From a bacterium (GTDB taxonomy: Bacteria > Krumholzibacteriota > Krumholzibacteriia > LZORAL124-64-63), in assembly GCA_016712675.1 (NCBI GenBank), contig JADJQR010000001.1, positions 2,852,001-2,916,000 of the forward strand: a DNA stretch of 64,000 nt, written 5' to 3'. Below are positions 1 to 8,140 of this stretch, piece by piece (the stretch's first letter is position 1; each line of letters begins with the position of its first letter). Position numbers and translations under genes: made by a program. The notes under the pieces are model-generated. The model worked only from the letters and a program-made list of their open reading frames with translations. It searched no databases and was not told the origin of the DNA.

Positions 1-1987
1 CGTTGCGGGGGTCGAAGTGCGGACCCTGGTCGGTTGGTGGCGGCGGGGCGGCCGGGGTCCGTCGCGGGATCGGGTCGTCGGCCAGCCGGGTCAAGCCGCG
101 GCCGTGCGAGGGGATGGCCGGCCCCCGGCGGGGCGGGGAGCCCTGGAGGGCCTCCAGCTTCGCGAAGACGTGCTGGAGATCCCCGTCGCAGGAAGTGCAA
201 TCGTAGCAAGGCCCCTCCAGCCGGCAGTCCGGCAGGGTCCGGGCCTGCACGGCCCGGCGCCAGTCGCGCTTGAGGAACTCCTTGTCCACCCCGACGTCGA
301 CCCCGTCCCACGGCAGCGGGGCGTCCGGGTTGCGGGGCGCCAGGTAGTGGTCGGCCTGGACCCCGCAGTCGGCCAGGGCCCGCTCCCAGATGCCGATCCG
401 CAGGTACTCCGACCAGCCCTCGAAGCGGGCGCCCAGGTGCCAGGCACGCTCCACGACATCGGCCAGCCGGCCGTCGCCCAGGCCCAGCATCCCTTCCAGG
501 AACGAGATTTCGGGATCGCGCAGGCTCAGCTTCAGCTTGTGGCGCCGCAGGCCGTCGGCGACGCGCCGGTTGCGCCGCTCGATCTCCGCGCGCGTGATCT
601 GACCCGCCCACTGGAACGTCGTGTGCGCTTTGGGCGAGAAAGGCGACAGCGAGACGTGGATCTGGGCACCGCCCCGCGGGGCTTGCGCCACGACCCTGCC
701 GACCAGCCCACAGAGCTCGTCGAGATCCTCATCGGTCTCGGTGGGCAGACCGACCATGAAGTAGAGCTTCACGTTCTTGACGCCGGCGCGCAGGGCCTGC
801 CGGGTCGTGCTGACGATGTCATCGTCGGTGATGTTCTTGTTGATGACGTCGCGAAGGCGCGCGCTCCCTGCTTCAGGCGCGAAGGTGAAGCTGGCCGGGC
901 GCTCGTTGCTGATGCGCTCGTACAGGCCTTCCTCCACCGAGTCGACACGCAGGCTCGGCAACACCAGGTTGGTGTGGTCGGCCGCCAGCGCGTCCTGGAT
1001 GCCGGCCACGGCCTCGCCCAGGCCGCTGTAGTCGCCGGTGGACAGGCTCAGCAACGACACCTCGGCGTGCCCCGAAGCCGCCAGCCCCTCGCGCGCCGCC
1101 GTCACCAGGGCGTCGGCGTCGCGCTCGCGCACCGGACGCGTGATCATGCCCGCCTGGCAGAACCGGCAGCCGCGCACGCAGCCGCGCATCACCTCGATGG
1201 CCAGCCGGTCGTGCACCGGCTCGATCACCGGCACCAGCTGGCGCGGCGGCGGGTAGTCGTTGAGGTCGGTGATGGCGCGGGCCCGCACGGGCTCCGGCGC
1301 CCCCGGCCACCAGGTGCCTGGCAGGGCGCGCAGACGCGCCAGGCGTGCGGCGCGGTCCTCGCCGGCCTGCCGCGAGACCGCGAGCGCCGCGGCCATCTCC
1401 AGCACGACCTCCTCGCCGTCACCCAGCACGAGCAGGTCCAGGAACGGCCCCACCACCGCCGGGTTGAGCACGCACGAGCCGCCGGCGATGAAGATCGGGT
1501 CGCCCTCGCGACGGTCCGCCGCACGGAGCGGCGAACCGGACAGGTCGATCATCGTCAACATGTTCGTGTAGCCCAGCTCGTACCCCAGCGAGAAGCCGAC
1601 CACGTCGAACTGCCGGGCCGAACGCCGGGACTCCAGGCCGAACAGCGGCAGGCCCGTTCGCCGCATCTCCTGTTCCATGTCCGGCCAGGGCGTGAAGGCC
1701 AGGTCGCAGAACGCGCCGGTGCGCTCGGCCACGAGCGTGTAGAGGATGCGCAGGCCCTGGTGCGACATCCCGACTTCGTAGACGTCGGGGAAGGCCAGCA
1801 GAAGGCTGGCGCGGCCGGCCCGGAAGCCGTCCCGGTCGGCGCCCAGCTCGCCGCCGATGTAACGGCCCGGCGCGGCCACGCGCGGCAGCACGCGCCGGCG
1901 CAGGGTGTCCGCCAGCGCGGCAGGGTCGTCGTAAGCGGGCGCCGGCCGCCAGGGTGCTCCCGGCGCCGGCGCGGTCGGCTGGCTCAT
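1..1987 (-). CDS. Radical SAM protein, TIGR03960-like (3' end outside window)
   Basis: The gene reads leftward from the ATG at 1987 and runs open to base 1, so about 662 residues are visible and the C-terminus is missing. An N-terminal region of the kind placed before radical SAM domains in this family (residues about 30-230) precedes the radical SAM CX3CX2C motif (C270, C274, C277; context RGCVRGCRFCQAG), which binds the [4Fe-4S] cluster and SAM. Near residue 570 there is the family's typical stretch (DVGVDKEFLKRDW) followed by a Cys-rich segment. A Pro-rich linker then ends in FDPRN, where the fused DUF2344 domain would be expected to begin. The substrate of this family is not known to me. 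It starts 19 bp after purF on the same strand and so is probably the last gene of the purine operon. Family assignment is confident; function is open. Confidence 0.85.
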   Translation of the reverse strand, partial: MSQPTAPAPGAPWRPAPAYDDPAALADTLRRRVLPRVAAPGRYIGGELGADRDGFRAGRASLLLAFPDVYEVGMSHQGLRILYTLVAERTGAFCDLAFTPWPDMEQEMRRTGLPLFGLESRRSARQFDVVGFSLGYELGYTNMLTMIDLSGSPLRAADRREGDPIFIAGGSCVLNPAVVGPFLDLLVLGDGEEVVLEMAAALAVSRQAGEDRAARLARLRALPGTWWPGAPEPVRARAITDLNDYPPPRQLVPVIEPVHDRLAIEVMRGCVRGCRFCQAGMITRPVRERDADALVTAAREGLAASGHAEVSLLSLSTGDYSGLGEAVAGIQDALAADHTNLVLPSLRVDSVEEGLYERISNERPASFTFAPEAGSARLRDVINKNITDDDIVSTTRQALRAGVKNVKLYFMVGLPTETDEDLDELCGLVGRVVAQAPRGGAQIHVSLSPFSPKAHTTFQWAGQITRAEIERRNRRVADGLRRHKLKLSLRDPEISFLEGMLGLGDGRLADVVERAWHLGARFEGWSEYLRIGIWERALADCGVQADHYLAPRNPDAPLPWDGVDVGVDKEFLKRDWRRAVQARTLPDCRLEGPCYDCTSCDGDLQHVFAKLEALQGSPPRRGPAIPSHGRGLTRLADDPIPRRTPAAPPPPTDQGPHFDPRN

Positions 1988-2006
1988 CGGCTGCGGATCC
2001 TCCAGG

Positions 2007-3452
2007 TCATTCCTCCCCGTCGGCCGGCAGTGCCTTGACCGGGATGCGGACCCCGGCGCTGCGCTCGATGGCATCGCGGCCGGGTTCCTCGGCGAACGAG
2101 ACCGGGTAGTTACCCGTGAAGCAGGCATCGCAGTGGTTGTCCTGGTCGCCGGCGGCTTCGCGCAGCCCGGCCAGCGAGAGATACGCCAGCGAGTCGACGC
2201 GCAGGTAGGTCCGAATCTCGTCGACCGAGTGACTGGCGGCGATCAGCTCGTTCCGCACCGGGGTGTCGATGCCGTAGTAGCAGGGGTTGGTCACCGGCGG
2301 CGAGGCGATGCGCAGATGCACCTCGGCGGCGCCGGCGGCGCGCATGAGCTTCACCAGCTTGCGCATGGTGGTGCCGCGCACGATCGAATCGTCGATCATC
2401 ACCACGCGCCTGCCGGCCACGACGTCAGCCACCGGGTTGAACTTGATGCGCACCGACATGTCGCGGACCTTCTGCGCCGGCGAGATGAACGTGCGCCCGA
2501 CGTAGTGGTTGCGGATCAGCGCCAGCTCGAAGGGGATGCCCGTGACGCGCGAATAGCCGAGCGCCGCCGTGTTGCTGCTGTCGGGCACCGCGCAGACCAG
2601 GTCGGCGTCGGCCGGTGCCTCGCGCCCGAGGATCTCGCCGCTGCGCCGCCGCGCCGACTCGACGTGCTGTCCGAAGACGATGCTGTCGGGGCGCGAGAAA
2701 TACACGTGCTCGAATACGCAGCGCCGTTCGCGCGCCTTGATCGGAAGCTGGCGGCTGCTGAGCTCGCCGTCCCCGAGCACGACCATCTCGCCCGGCGCGA
2801 TGTCGCGCAGGTAGCGCGCACCGATGATGTCGAAGGCGCAGCTCTCGCTGGCCACGACGTAGCTGTCGCGGTAGCGGCCCAGACACAGCGGCCGGAAGCC
2901 GTACGGGTCGCGGACGGCGATCAGGCGGTCGCGGGTCAGGGCCACCAGGCTGTAGGCGCCCTTGACGCGCGGCAGCACCTCCAGCAGCGCATCCTCCACC
3001 TGGGCTCCGGAGTGACGCGCCAGCAGGTGGAGGATCACCTCGGTGTCGCTGGTGGTCGAGAAGATCGAGCCCTGGAGTTCCATTTCGCGGCGCAGTTCGT
3101 GCGCGTTGACCAGGTTGCCGTTGTGGGCAAGGCTGATGGTGCCGCGGTGAGAGGCGACCTGTAGCGGCTGCGCGTTCAGCAGGTTGCTGCCGCCGGCGGT
3201 GCTGTAGCGCACATGGCCGATGGCCCAATTGCCGGACAGCGCGCGCGTGGTCCCCTCGTCGAAGACGTCGGCGACCAGACCCATGCGCTTGTGCGTCAGC
3301 AGTCGATGGCCGTCAGCGACGGTGATGCCGGCGCTCTCCTGCCCCCGGTGCTGCAGGGCGTGAAGCGCCAGCGAGGCGAGTTCCGAGGCCCCCTCGACCG
3401 CGGCAATGCCGACCACGCCGCATTCCTCGCGCCAGTGCCTGCCCGTGCTCAT
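2007..3452 (-). CDS. purF: Amidophosphoribosyltransferase
   Basis: This is the first committed enzyme of de novo purine synthesis; it makes 5-phosphoribosylamine from PRPP and glutamine. The N-terminal Ntn-type glutaminase begins MSTGRHWREECGVVGI, so Cys11 would become the catalytic N-terminus after removal of a ten-residue propeptide, as in Bacillus-type PurF. The C-terminal half carries the PRPP loop VVMIDDSIVRGTT, and Cys-containing segments near the end (CDACFTGNYPV) fit the Fe-S-containing class. Length is 481 residues, normal for the family. I chose the ATG at 3452 because GGGAGG lies just upstream; an in-frame start at 3518 would add 22 residues of poor quality. It sits 38 bp after the 198-residue purL-linked gene. 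Confidence 0.96.
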   Translation of the reverse strand: MSTGRHWREECGVVGIAAVEGASELASLALHALQHRGQESAGITVADGHRLLTHKRMGLVADVFDEGTTRALSGNWAIGHVRYSTAGGSNLLNAQPLQVASHRGTISLAHNGNLVNAHELRREMELQGSIFSTTSDTEVILHLLARHSGAQVEDALLEVLPRVKGAYSLVALTRDRLIAVRDPYGFRPLCLGRYRDSYVVASESCAFDIIGARYLRDIAPGEMVVLGDGELSSRQLPIKARERRCVFEHVYFSRPDSIVFGQHVESARRRSGEILGREAPADADLVCAVPDSSNTAALGYSRVTGIPFELALIRNHYVGRTFISPAQKVRDMSVRIKFNPVADVVAGRRVVMIDDSIVRGTTMRKLVKLMRAAGAAEVHLRIASPPVTNPCYYGIDTPVRNELIAASHSVDEIRTYLRVDSLAYLSLAGLREAAGDQDNHCDACFTGNYPVSFAEEPGRDAIERSAGVRIPVKALPADGEE

Positions 3453-3490
3453 CGCGCCTCCCGGGCCGCTGCCCGTCGTCCGTCCATTGC

Positions 3491-4087
3491 TCAATCTCCC
3501 GCCGCCAGCAGCCAGCATTCCATGTGCGGGTTGACCAGCAGTCCCTCACGCCCGCCGCGTGCGACCGCCAGCAGGCGGGCGGACTCCAGGGCCGACTCCG
3601 GCGTGCCGGCAATGACGAGCCTCCACAGCGTGCCGCTGATGATCGGCCCCTCCTGGCCGCGGGCCCAGGCTGCCACGTCCACCGCCGTCCGCCCTGCGGG
3701 CGCCGGTCCTCCGAGCAATTCGTTCAAGGCTCCGCGCGCGGTTGCCGCCGCAGCGCCGTCGGCACCGCCGGGCCAACCGACAGGGAAGCCCTCGCCGGTG
3801 CCGGTGGTCCAGGCGAACGGCGCCGACAGCTCGAAGTGGCCGTGGCGGTGCTTGTTCGGATTGAAGAAGCGGCCAGTCGCCAGCAGGTCCGCCAGGCGTG
3901 GCCCGCCGCCACGGACCGGACCTCCGAAGGCATGGAACTCGCATCTCCGCAGATCCGCCAGCCGGTCGCCGCCCAGCAGGCGGTCCCGCATCACCCGGCG
4001 TGCCGTCGCCGCGTGCAGGTCCACCCCCTTGTGGGCGGTGACCAGCAGTTCGGTGAAACCGTCCTGCCCATCGCGATGGCTCAGCAC
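3491..4087 (-). CDS. Unassigned 198-residue protein between purL-purQ and purF; possible divergent PurS
   Basis: I do not recognise a named family with certainty. The GTG start overlaps the purL-purQ stop by 7 bases, so the gene is translationally coupled and must belong to the purine operon. Residues 11-55 look like strand-helix-strand (ELLVTAHKG, then GVD, a helix at 25-38, then LADLRRCEFHAF). Residues 152-195 again look like strand-helix-strand and end LLVNPHMECW. PurS has the same element order, with K(x)GVxD after strand 1 and LLANxxIEDY near its end. Between the halves lies an insert of about 95 residues with a polar motif NPNKHRHGHFE (76-86). The fused PurL-PurQ next door is of the small PurL type, which needs PurS, and no canonical PurS (about 80 residues) is visible here. 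The PurS link is my inference. Confidence 0.8.
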   Translation of the reverse strand: MLSHRDGQDGFTELLVTAHKGVDLHAATARRVMRDRLLGGDRLADLRRCEFHAFGGPVRGGGPRLADLLATGRFFNPNKHRHGHFELSAPFAWTTGTGEGFPVGWPGGADGAAAATARGALNELLGGPAPAGRTAVDVAAWARGQEGPIISGTLWRLVIAGTPESALESARLLAVARGGREGLLVNPHMECWLLAAGD

Positions 4088-7000
4088 AGCTCCACCAGCC
4101 TTTGCAGAAGGAAGGCCCCTGGGCCGGCGCTCTCGAGTGCGGCGGCATCGCCGGCGGCGCGCCGTCGTCGTTCACCCCAGGCATGAGGCAGATCCTCGGG
4201 CACCATGCGCAGCAGGGCCGCGCGCTCGGGATGGGGCATCAGCGCCAGCACGTTGCCGCGGCCGTTCGTCAGCGCGGCGGTGTCCAGCAGGGAGCCGTTG
4301 GGATTGCCGTCGGTCCGTCCGCCCAGCGGCGCGTATCGCAACGCCACGTGACCCGAGGCGGCCAGACGCGCGAAAAAGGCGGGGTCCTCGTGCGTGAACC
4401 GTCCCTCGGCGTGCGCCATCGGCAGCGGGAGCGTGCCGCGCAGACCCTCGACGAACGGCGTGCGCGCCAGAGGGTGCGCCGCCAGCGCCACCCACCGCGA
4501 CAGGTAGCCGCGCCGGCCGGGATTGCGGTTCGCGGCCAGCGCCACCTCGATCCTCCCGGGCTGGAGTCCCGGTACTAGGCCGGCCTCGACCAGCACCTGG
4601 CAGCCGTTGCAGATCCCGAGCACGGGCTTGCCGTGGTCGCTTTCCTCCAGCAACACCTCGAGCAGCGGATCGCGCGCCGCGACGGCGCCCGCGCGCACGC
4701 GGTCCTGGTACGAGAACCCTCCCGGCACCAGGAAGCCGTCGAATGCGGCCAGCTCGGACGCGGGCCGTGTCCAGCGGAAGACCTCCGCCCGGGCGCCCGC
4801 CAGTTCCAGCAGCCGCGCCGACTCGTCCTCGCAGTTGACGCCCGGCAACTGCACGACCGCCACGCGCGGTCGGCGTGCCAGGTTCAATCTCGGTGGCGTG
4901 GAGCCCTCCCCTTCCTCCTGCGGTCCAGCCGGCGAGGGCACCGCCCCTACGGCCGCCACGCCGCCGAGCAGGCCAGGCAGCGCCTCCTGCCACACCCGTG
5001 CCAAACGGCGCACCCCTACCTCGGCCGCCACCGCGCCGTCCGCCTCGCGCGCCAATAACCGCGGTTCGCTCGTCACCTCGCCCAGCCGCCACCAGTCCAC
5101 ACCGGCCGCAGCCAGCGCGCCGGCCGCCGCCTCCAGGCGCGACGGTTCCACCGTGAGCACGAAGCCGCCCGCCTCGCCGAACAGGAACTCGCGCGTCGTC
5201 ACGCCGTCGCGCGCCGGCAGGCGCACGTCGGCGCCGAGCAGGCCCGCGCCCTCCAGGCCGATGGCCATCTCCGCCAGGCAGGCGGCCAGCCCGCCGTCCC
5301 CGATATCATGGGCGGCGGTGACCAGGCCCGCGGCGACCAGGTCGCACACCGCGCGGATCTCGCGGCGGGCCGCGGTGAAGTCCAGGGGCGGCACCGCCGG
5401 CCGCCCGGCCGAGAAGCCCGCGTCCAGGTACACGCTGCCGGCCGTCTCGGGCCGCCGCCGGCCCAGCAGCAGCACGATGTCGCCGGCGGCCTTGAAGCGC
5501 TGGCTGCGGCTGTGGGCGTAGTCGGGCACGATGCCGACGCAGGCGACGATCGGCGACGGGGCCACCGCGCGCCCACTCGAGCTCTGGTTGTAGAGACTGA
5601 CGTTGCCCGAGACCACCGGCAGCGGCGTGCCCTCGCGCGCATGCAGACCCACCGCGCGGCAGGCATCGCCGACGCCACGCACGGCCTCGCTGAACTGCCA
5701 GAAGGCGTGCGGGTTCTCCGGGTTGCCGAAGTTCAGGCAGTCGGTCACCGCCGACGGCTCGCCGCCGACGCAGGCCACGTTCCGGCAGGCCTCCAGCACC
5801 GCGGCGGCGCCGCCCGTCCACGGGTCGGCCAGGCCCAGCAGCGGATTGCCGTCCGCGCTGAGGGCCACGGCGCGCCGGCAGCCCGGCAGCGGCGCCACGA
5901 CGCCGGCGTCGGCCTCCCCGGGCCGCAGGATCGTGTTCGCCTGCACCTCGCCGTCGTAGTGCCGGTACACGTACTCGCGGCTGCAGAGGTTCGGGTGCGC
6001 CATCAGCGCCAGCCATTCGTCGGCGATGGCCGCCGCCGGACCTTCCGGCAGCCGCTCGTCGAGGGGCACCTCGCGCCGCTCCGGCGCCACGGCCACGCGG
6101 TCGTAGCGGATGCCCTCGGTGATCGTCTCGACCGGCGCGTCGCAGACGATGCGGTCGCCCAGGCGCAGCACGTAGCGACGCTCGCGTGTGACGGTGCCGA
6201 TCTTCCGCGCGCAGGCGCCGTCGTAGAGCGTAGGCAGCGCGAAGTCCTCGTTGTAGACCTTCAGGATGCTTGCGGTCAGACGTGCCGGCACCGCCAGGCC
6301 GTAGCGTTCCTGCGTCTCGCTGCAGGCGCAGACGCGCGCGGGCAGCCCCGTCACCTGGTGCACCAGGGCCAGGTCCACGTCGCAGCCGAAGCCACCGGCA
6401 TCGACCAGCTCGCTGGTCACGCAGGCCACGCCGCCGGCGCCCAGGTCCTTGAAGCCGATCTCGACACCCTCGTCGCGCGCCCGTTGCAGCGCCGCGCGGT
6501 TGGCGACGGTCAGGATGCGCTTGAGGAACGGGTCGGGCGTCTGCACGCTGCCCTTGTTCTCGTGCGCGGCCGCCGCGTCCAGGTCCGCCGACGCGAACGC
6601 GGCGCCGCCCATCCCCGACCAGTCCGTGGGCTTGCCCACCAGGATCAGGTCGTACGGTTCGTCGGCCGCCTGCTTCGGCACGCGGCTGTGCGTGATGTGG
6701 GCCTGGTCGACCAGGCCCACCGCCACCACGTTCACCAGACAGTTCTCGTTGAACGACTCGTGGAAATAGACGTCGCCGCCCAGGTTGGGCACGCCCAGCG
6801 CGTTGCCGTATTCCCAGATGCCGGTGACCACGCCGCGCGCGATGTCCACGCGGTGCGCCGCGCCGGCCTCGCCCGGCCCGTCGACCGGCCAGCCGAAGCG
6901 CAGCGGATCCAGCGTCGCGATCACCTCGCCGCCCATGCAGTAGACATCGCGCACGATGCCGCCGATGCCGGTCGCCGCACCTTCGACCGGCATCACCTGG

Positions 7001-7353
7001 CTGGGGTGGTTGTGGGATTCGTGGGCGAAGATGATGCCCCAGCGGCGTCCGCCGAAGCCGCCGAAGTCGATGATGCCCGCGTCCTCGACCGGGCCCACGA
7101 CGACGTTGGGCCCGTCCGTCGGCAGGTGCTTCTTCAGGTGGGGGCGGCTGCTCTTGTACGAGCAGTGCTCGCTCCACATGGTGTCGAACAGGGTCAACTC
7201 GGTCAGGGTGGGGTCGCGGCCCAGCAGCACCGCCACTTTCCGCGCCTCGACGAGGCTGAGGGTCAGACCGTGGGCCCGCAGCCGGGCGTGCAGCGCGTCA
7301 TCGTCCAGGCGATCGACAGGAACCGGCGCGAAGCTCTCGTCGTGCGCTGCCAT
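4081..7353 (-). CDS. purL: Phosphoribosylformylglycinamidine synthase, PurL-PurQ fusion
   Basis: FGAM synthase converts FGAR, ATP and glutamine to FGAM (purine step 4). Residues 1 to about 810 are a small, Bacillus-type PurL: the N-terminus has a short helical linker, then TLFDTMWSEHCSYK and the usual FGAM synthetase repeats (FGGFGGRRWG, SHNHPSQ, VSGNVSLYN). From about residue 829 a PurQ glutaminase follows (VAVVQLPGVNCEDES, then GICNGCQVL with the catalytic Cys at 915, and PHPER near the end). The long E. coli-type PurL has an N-terminal PurS-like domain; none is visible here, so the 1090-residue length is explained by small PurL plus PurQ. The ATG at 7353 is the natural start. It is the first gene of the operon, with a promoter at 7416-7443. 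Confidence 0.95.
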   Translation of the reverse strand: MAAHDESFAPVPVDRLDDDALHARLRAHGLTLSLVEARKVAVLLGRDPTLTELTLFDTMWSEHCSYKSSRPHLKKHLPTDGPNVVVGPVEDAGIIDFGGFGGRRWGIIFAHESHNHPSQVMPVEGAATGIGGIVRDVYCMGGEVIATLDPLRFGWPVDGPGEAGAAHRVDIARGVVTGIWEYGNALGVPNLGGDVYFHESFNENCLVNVVAVGLVDQAHITHSRVPKQAADEPYDLILVGKPTDWSGMGGAAFASADLDAAAAHENKGSVQTPDPFLKRILTVANRAALQRARDEGVEIGFKDLGAGGVACVTSELVDAGGFGCDVDLALVHQVTGLPARVCACSETQERYGLAVPARLTASILKVYNEDFALPTLYDGACARKIGTVTRERRYVLRLGDRIVCDAPVETITEGIRYDRVAVAPERREVPLDERLPEGPAAAIADEWLALMAHPNLCSREYVYRHYDGEVQANTILRPGEADAGVVAPLPGCRRAVALSADGNPLLGLADPWTGGAAAVLEACRNVACVGGEPSAVTDCLNFGNPENPHAFWQFSEAVRGVGDACRAVGLHAREGTPLPVVSGNVSLYNQSSSGRAVAPSPIVACVGIVPDYAHSRSQRFKAAGDIVLLLGRRRPETAGSVYLDAGFSAGRPAVPPLDFTAARREIRAVCDLVAAGLVTAAHDIGDGGLAACLAEMAIGLEGAGLLGADVRLPARDGVTTREFLFGEAGGFVLTVEPSRLEAAAGALAAAGVDWWRLGEVTSEPRLLAREADGAVAAEVGVRRLARVWQEALPGLLGGVAAVGAVPSPAGPQEEGEGSTPPRLNLARRPRVAVVQLPGVNCEDESARLLELAGARAEVFRWTRPASELAAFDGFLVPGGFSYQDRVRAGAVAARDPLLEVLLEESDHGKPVLGICNGCQVLVEAGLVPGLQPGRIEVALAANRNPGRRGYLSRWVALAAHPLARTPFVEGLRGTLPLPMAHAEGRFTHEDPAFFARLAASGHVALRYAPLGGRTDGNPNGSLLDTAALTNGRGNVLALMPHPERAALLRMVPEDLPHAWGERRRRAAGDAAALESAGPGAFLLQRLVELC

Positions 7354-7415
7354 GCTGCTCCGTCAGGGCTGGTCGGGAGGGCGGCCGGGTCGCGGCGAAC
7401 GGTGGGCCGGCCCCC

Positions 7416-7443
7416 AATCTAGCATCCGCCCGGCGGCCGGCAA
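7416..7443 (-). promoter_or_regulatory. Predicted sigma70-type promoter for the purL-purF operon
   Basis: On the minus strand, TTGCCG (7443-7438) and TAGATT (7421-7416) are separated by 16 bp. The predicted transcript starts near 7409, giving a leader of about 55 bases before the purL start. No riboswitch-like structure is evident in that leader. Confidence 0.5.
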
Positions 7444-7482
7444 AGCATCGATTCGCGAGCCACCGCGACCGACACCAACGCG

Positions 7483-7510
7483 GGAGCCCCTCCGTTACGG
7501 GAGGGGCTCC
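7483..7510 (-). terminator. Hairpin downstream of the cytochrome gene
   Basis: GGAGCCCCTCC (7483-7493) pairs perfectly with GGAGGGGCTCC (7500-7510) around a six-base loop. It lies 31 bp past the stop of the cytochrome c gene on the minus strand and before the purL promoter. There is no clear U-tract after it, so it may be a terminator of the strong-stem type or an RNA 3'-end stabiliser. Confidence 0.6.
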
Positions 7511-7540
7511 GGGTCGTTCAGCCTGGGCTGCGCGCGGTGG

Positions 7541-7948
7541 TCAGGCGCCGGCCTTCGGGTGGCAGCCGACGCAGGTCGTCGGGGCCTTGGTGTCGGCCTT
7601 GGCCGCCTTGGTCTCCTTGTGGCAGGAGACGCAGCCGATATGATACGGATTGTCGGTCATCTTCTTGCCTGAGCAGGCGGGCGTCTCGGCCTTCTCGGGC
7701 TTGATGTGGCACTTGCCGCACTTCTCGACGGCCAGCGTGGTGCCGTTCTCGGCCGTCAGATCCTTCTGCGTGTGGTGGCAGGTGACGCAGTCCTTGGCGG
7801 CCTTGACGTGGGCCGCGTGGTCGAAGGTCACCGGCGTCTTGGTGTCGGCGCAGTCCTTGATGGTGATCTTGCCGGGCATTTCGGCGGCCATCGCCGCCAC
7901 AGCCACAGCCAGCGCAGCAACCAGGCCGACCAGGAAGAACTTCCGCAT
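7541..7948 (-). CDS. Periplasmic tetraheme cytochrome c3 (class III)
   Basis: A 135-residue secreted cytochrome. A signal peptide occupies residues 1 to about 22 (MRKFFLVGLVAALAVAVAAM). Four CXXCH heme sites follow: C54-H58, C77-H81, C106-H110 and C126-H130. Exactly four further histidines (H44, H47, H59, H103) are present to act as distal ligands. The FDHAAHV and CVTCHH spacing is that of cytochrome c3, which shuttles low-potential electrons in the periplasm with hydrogenases, formate dehydrogenases or membrane quinone complexes. Two extra cysteines (C33, C92) are outside the heme motifs. No redox partner gene is adjacent: it stands alone between purB and the purL operon with its own promoter and hairpin. 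The ATG at 7948 follows a strong GGAGGA ribosome site. Confidence 0.93.
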   Translation of the reverse strand: MRKFFLVGLVAALAVAVAAMAAEMPGKITIKDCADTKTPVTFDHAAHVKAAKDCVTCHHTQKDLTAENGTTLAVEKCGKCHIKPEKAETPACSGKKMTDNPYHIGCVSCHKETKAAKADTKAPTTCVGCHPKAGA

Positions 7949-8016
7949 CGTCGATCCTCCTCCAGGAGAGTTGCGGTGCCTGGGGTATCCTTGGCCAGGT
8001 CACCTGTTCAAGGCCG

Positions 8017-8045
8017 AAATTACGCGGCCCCCGGGCCCCCGTCAA
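8017..8045 (-). promoter_or_regulatory. Predicted promoter of the cytochrome c3 gene
   Basis: On the minus strand, TTGACG (8045-8040) and TAATTT (8022-8017) are separated by exactly 17 bp of pure G/C. The predicted start is near 8010, leaving a leader of about 60 bases. Confidence 0.6.
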
Positions 8046-8140
8046 CCGTTAACTGCCCTGCCTGTCGCCAGTTATTGAATACTGAAATCAAGACGGCGAC
8101 TCGCTGTTAACGCCGCGCACAGCATTCCGGTTCCCGCATT

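Noticed and set aside
17-2038. A 673-residue plus-strand open frame
   Set aside because: It is the antisense image of the radical SAM gene, in register with its codons; its composition (Arg, Gln, His, Val, Asp) is that of reverse-strand GC-rich coding DNA and there is no ribosome site or domain.
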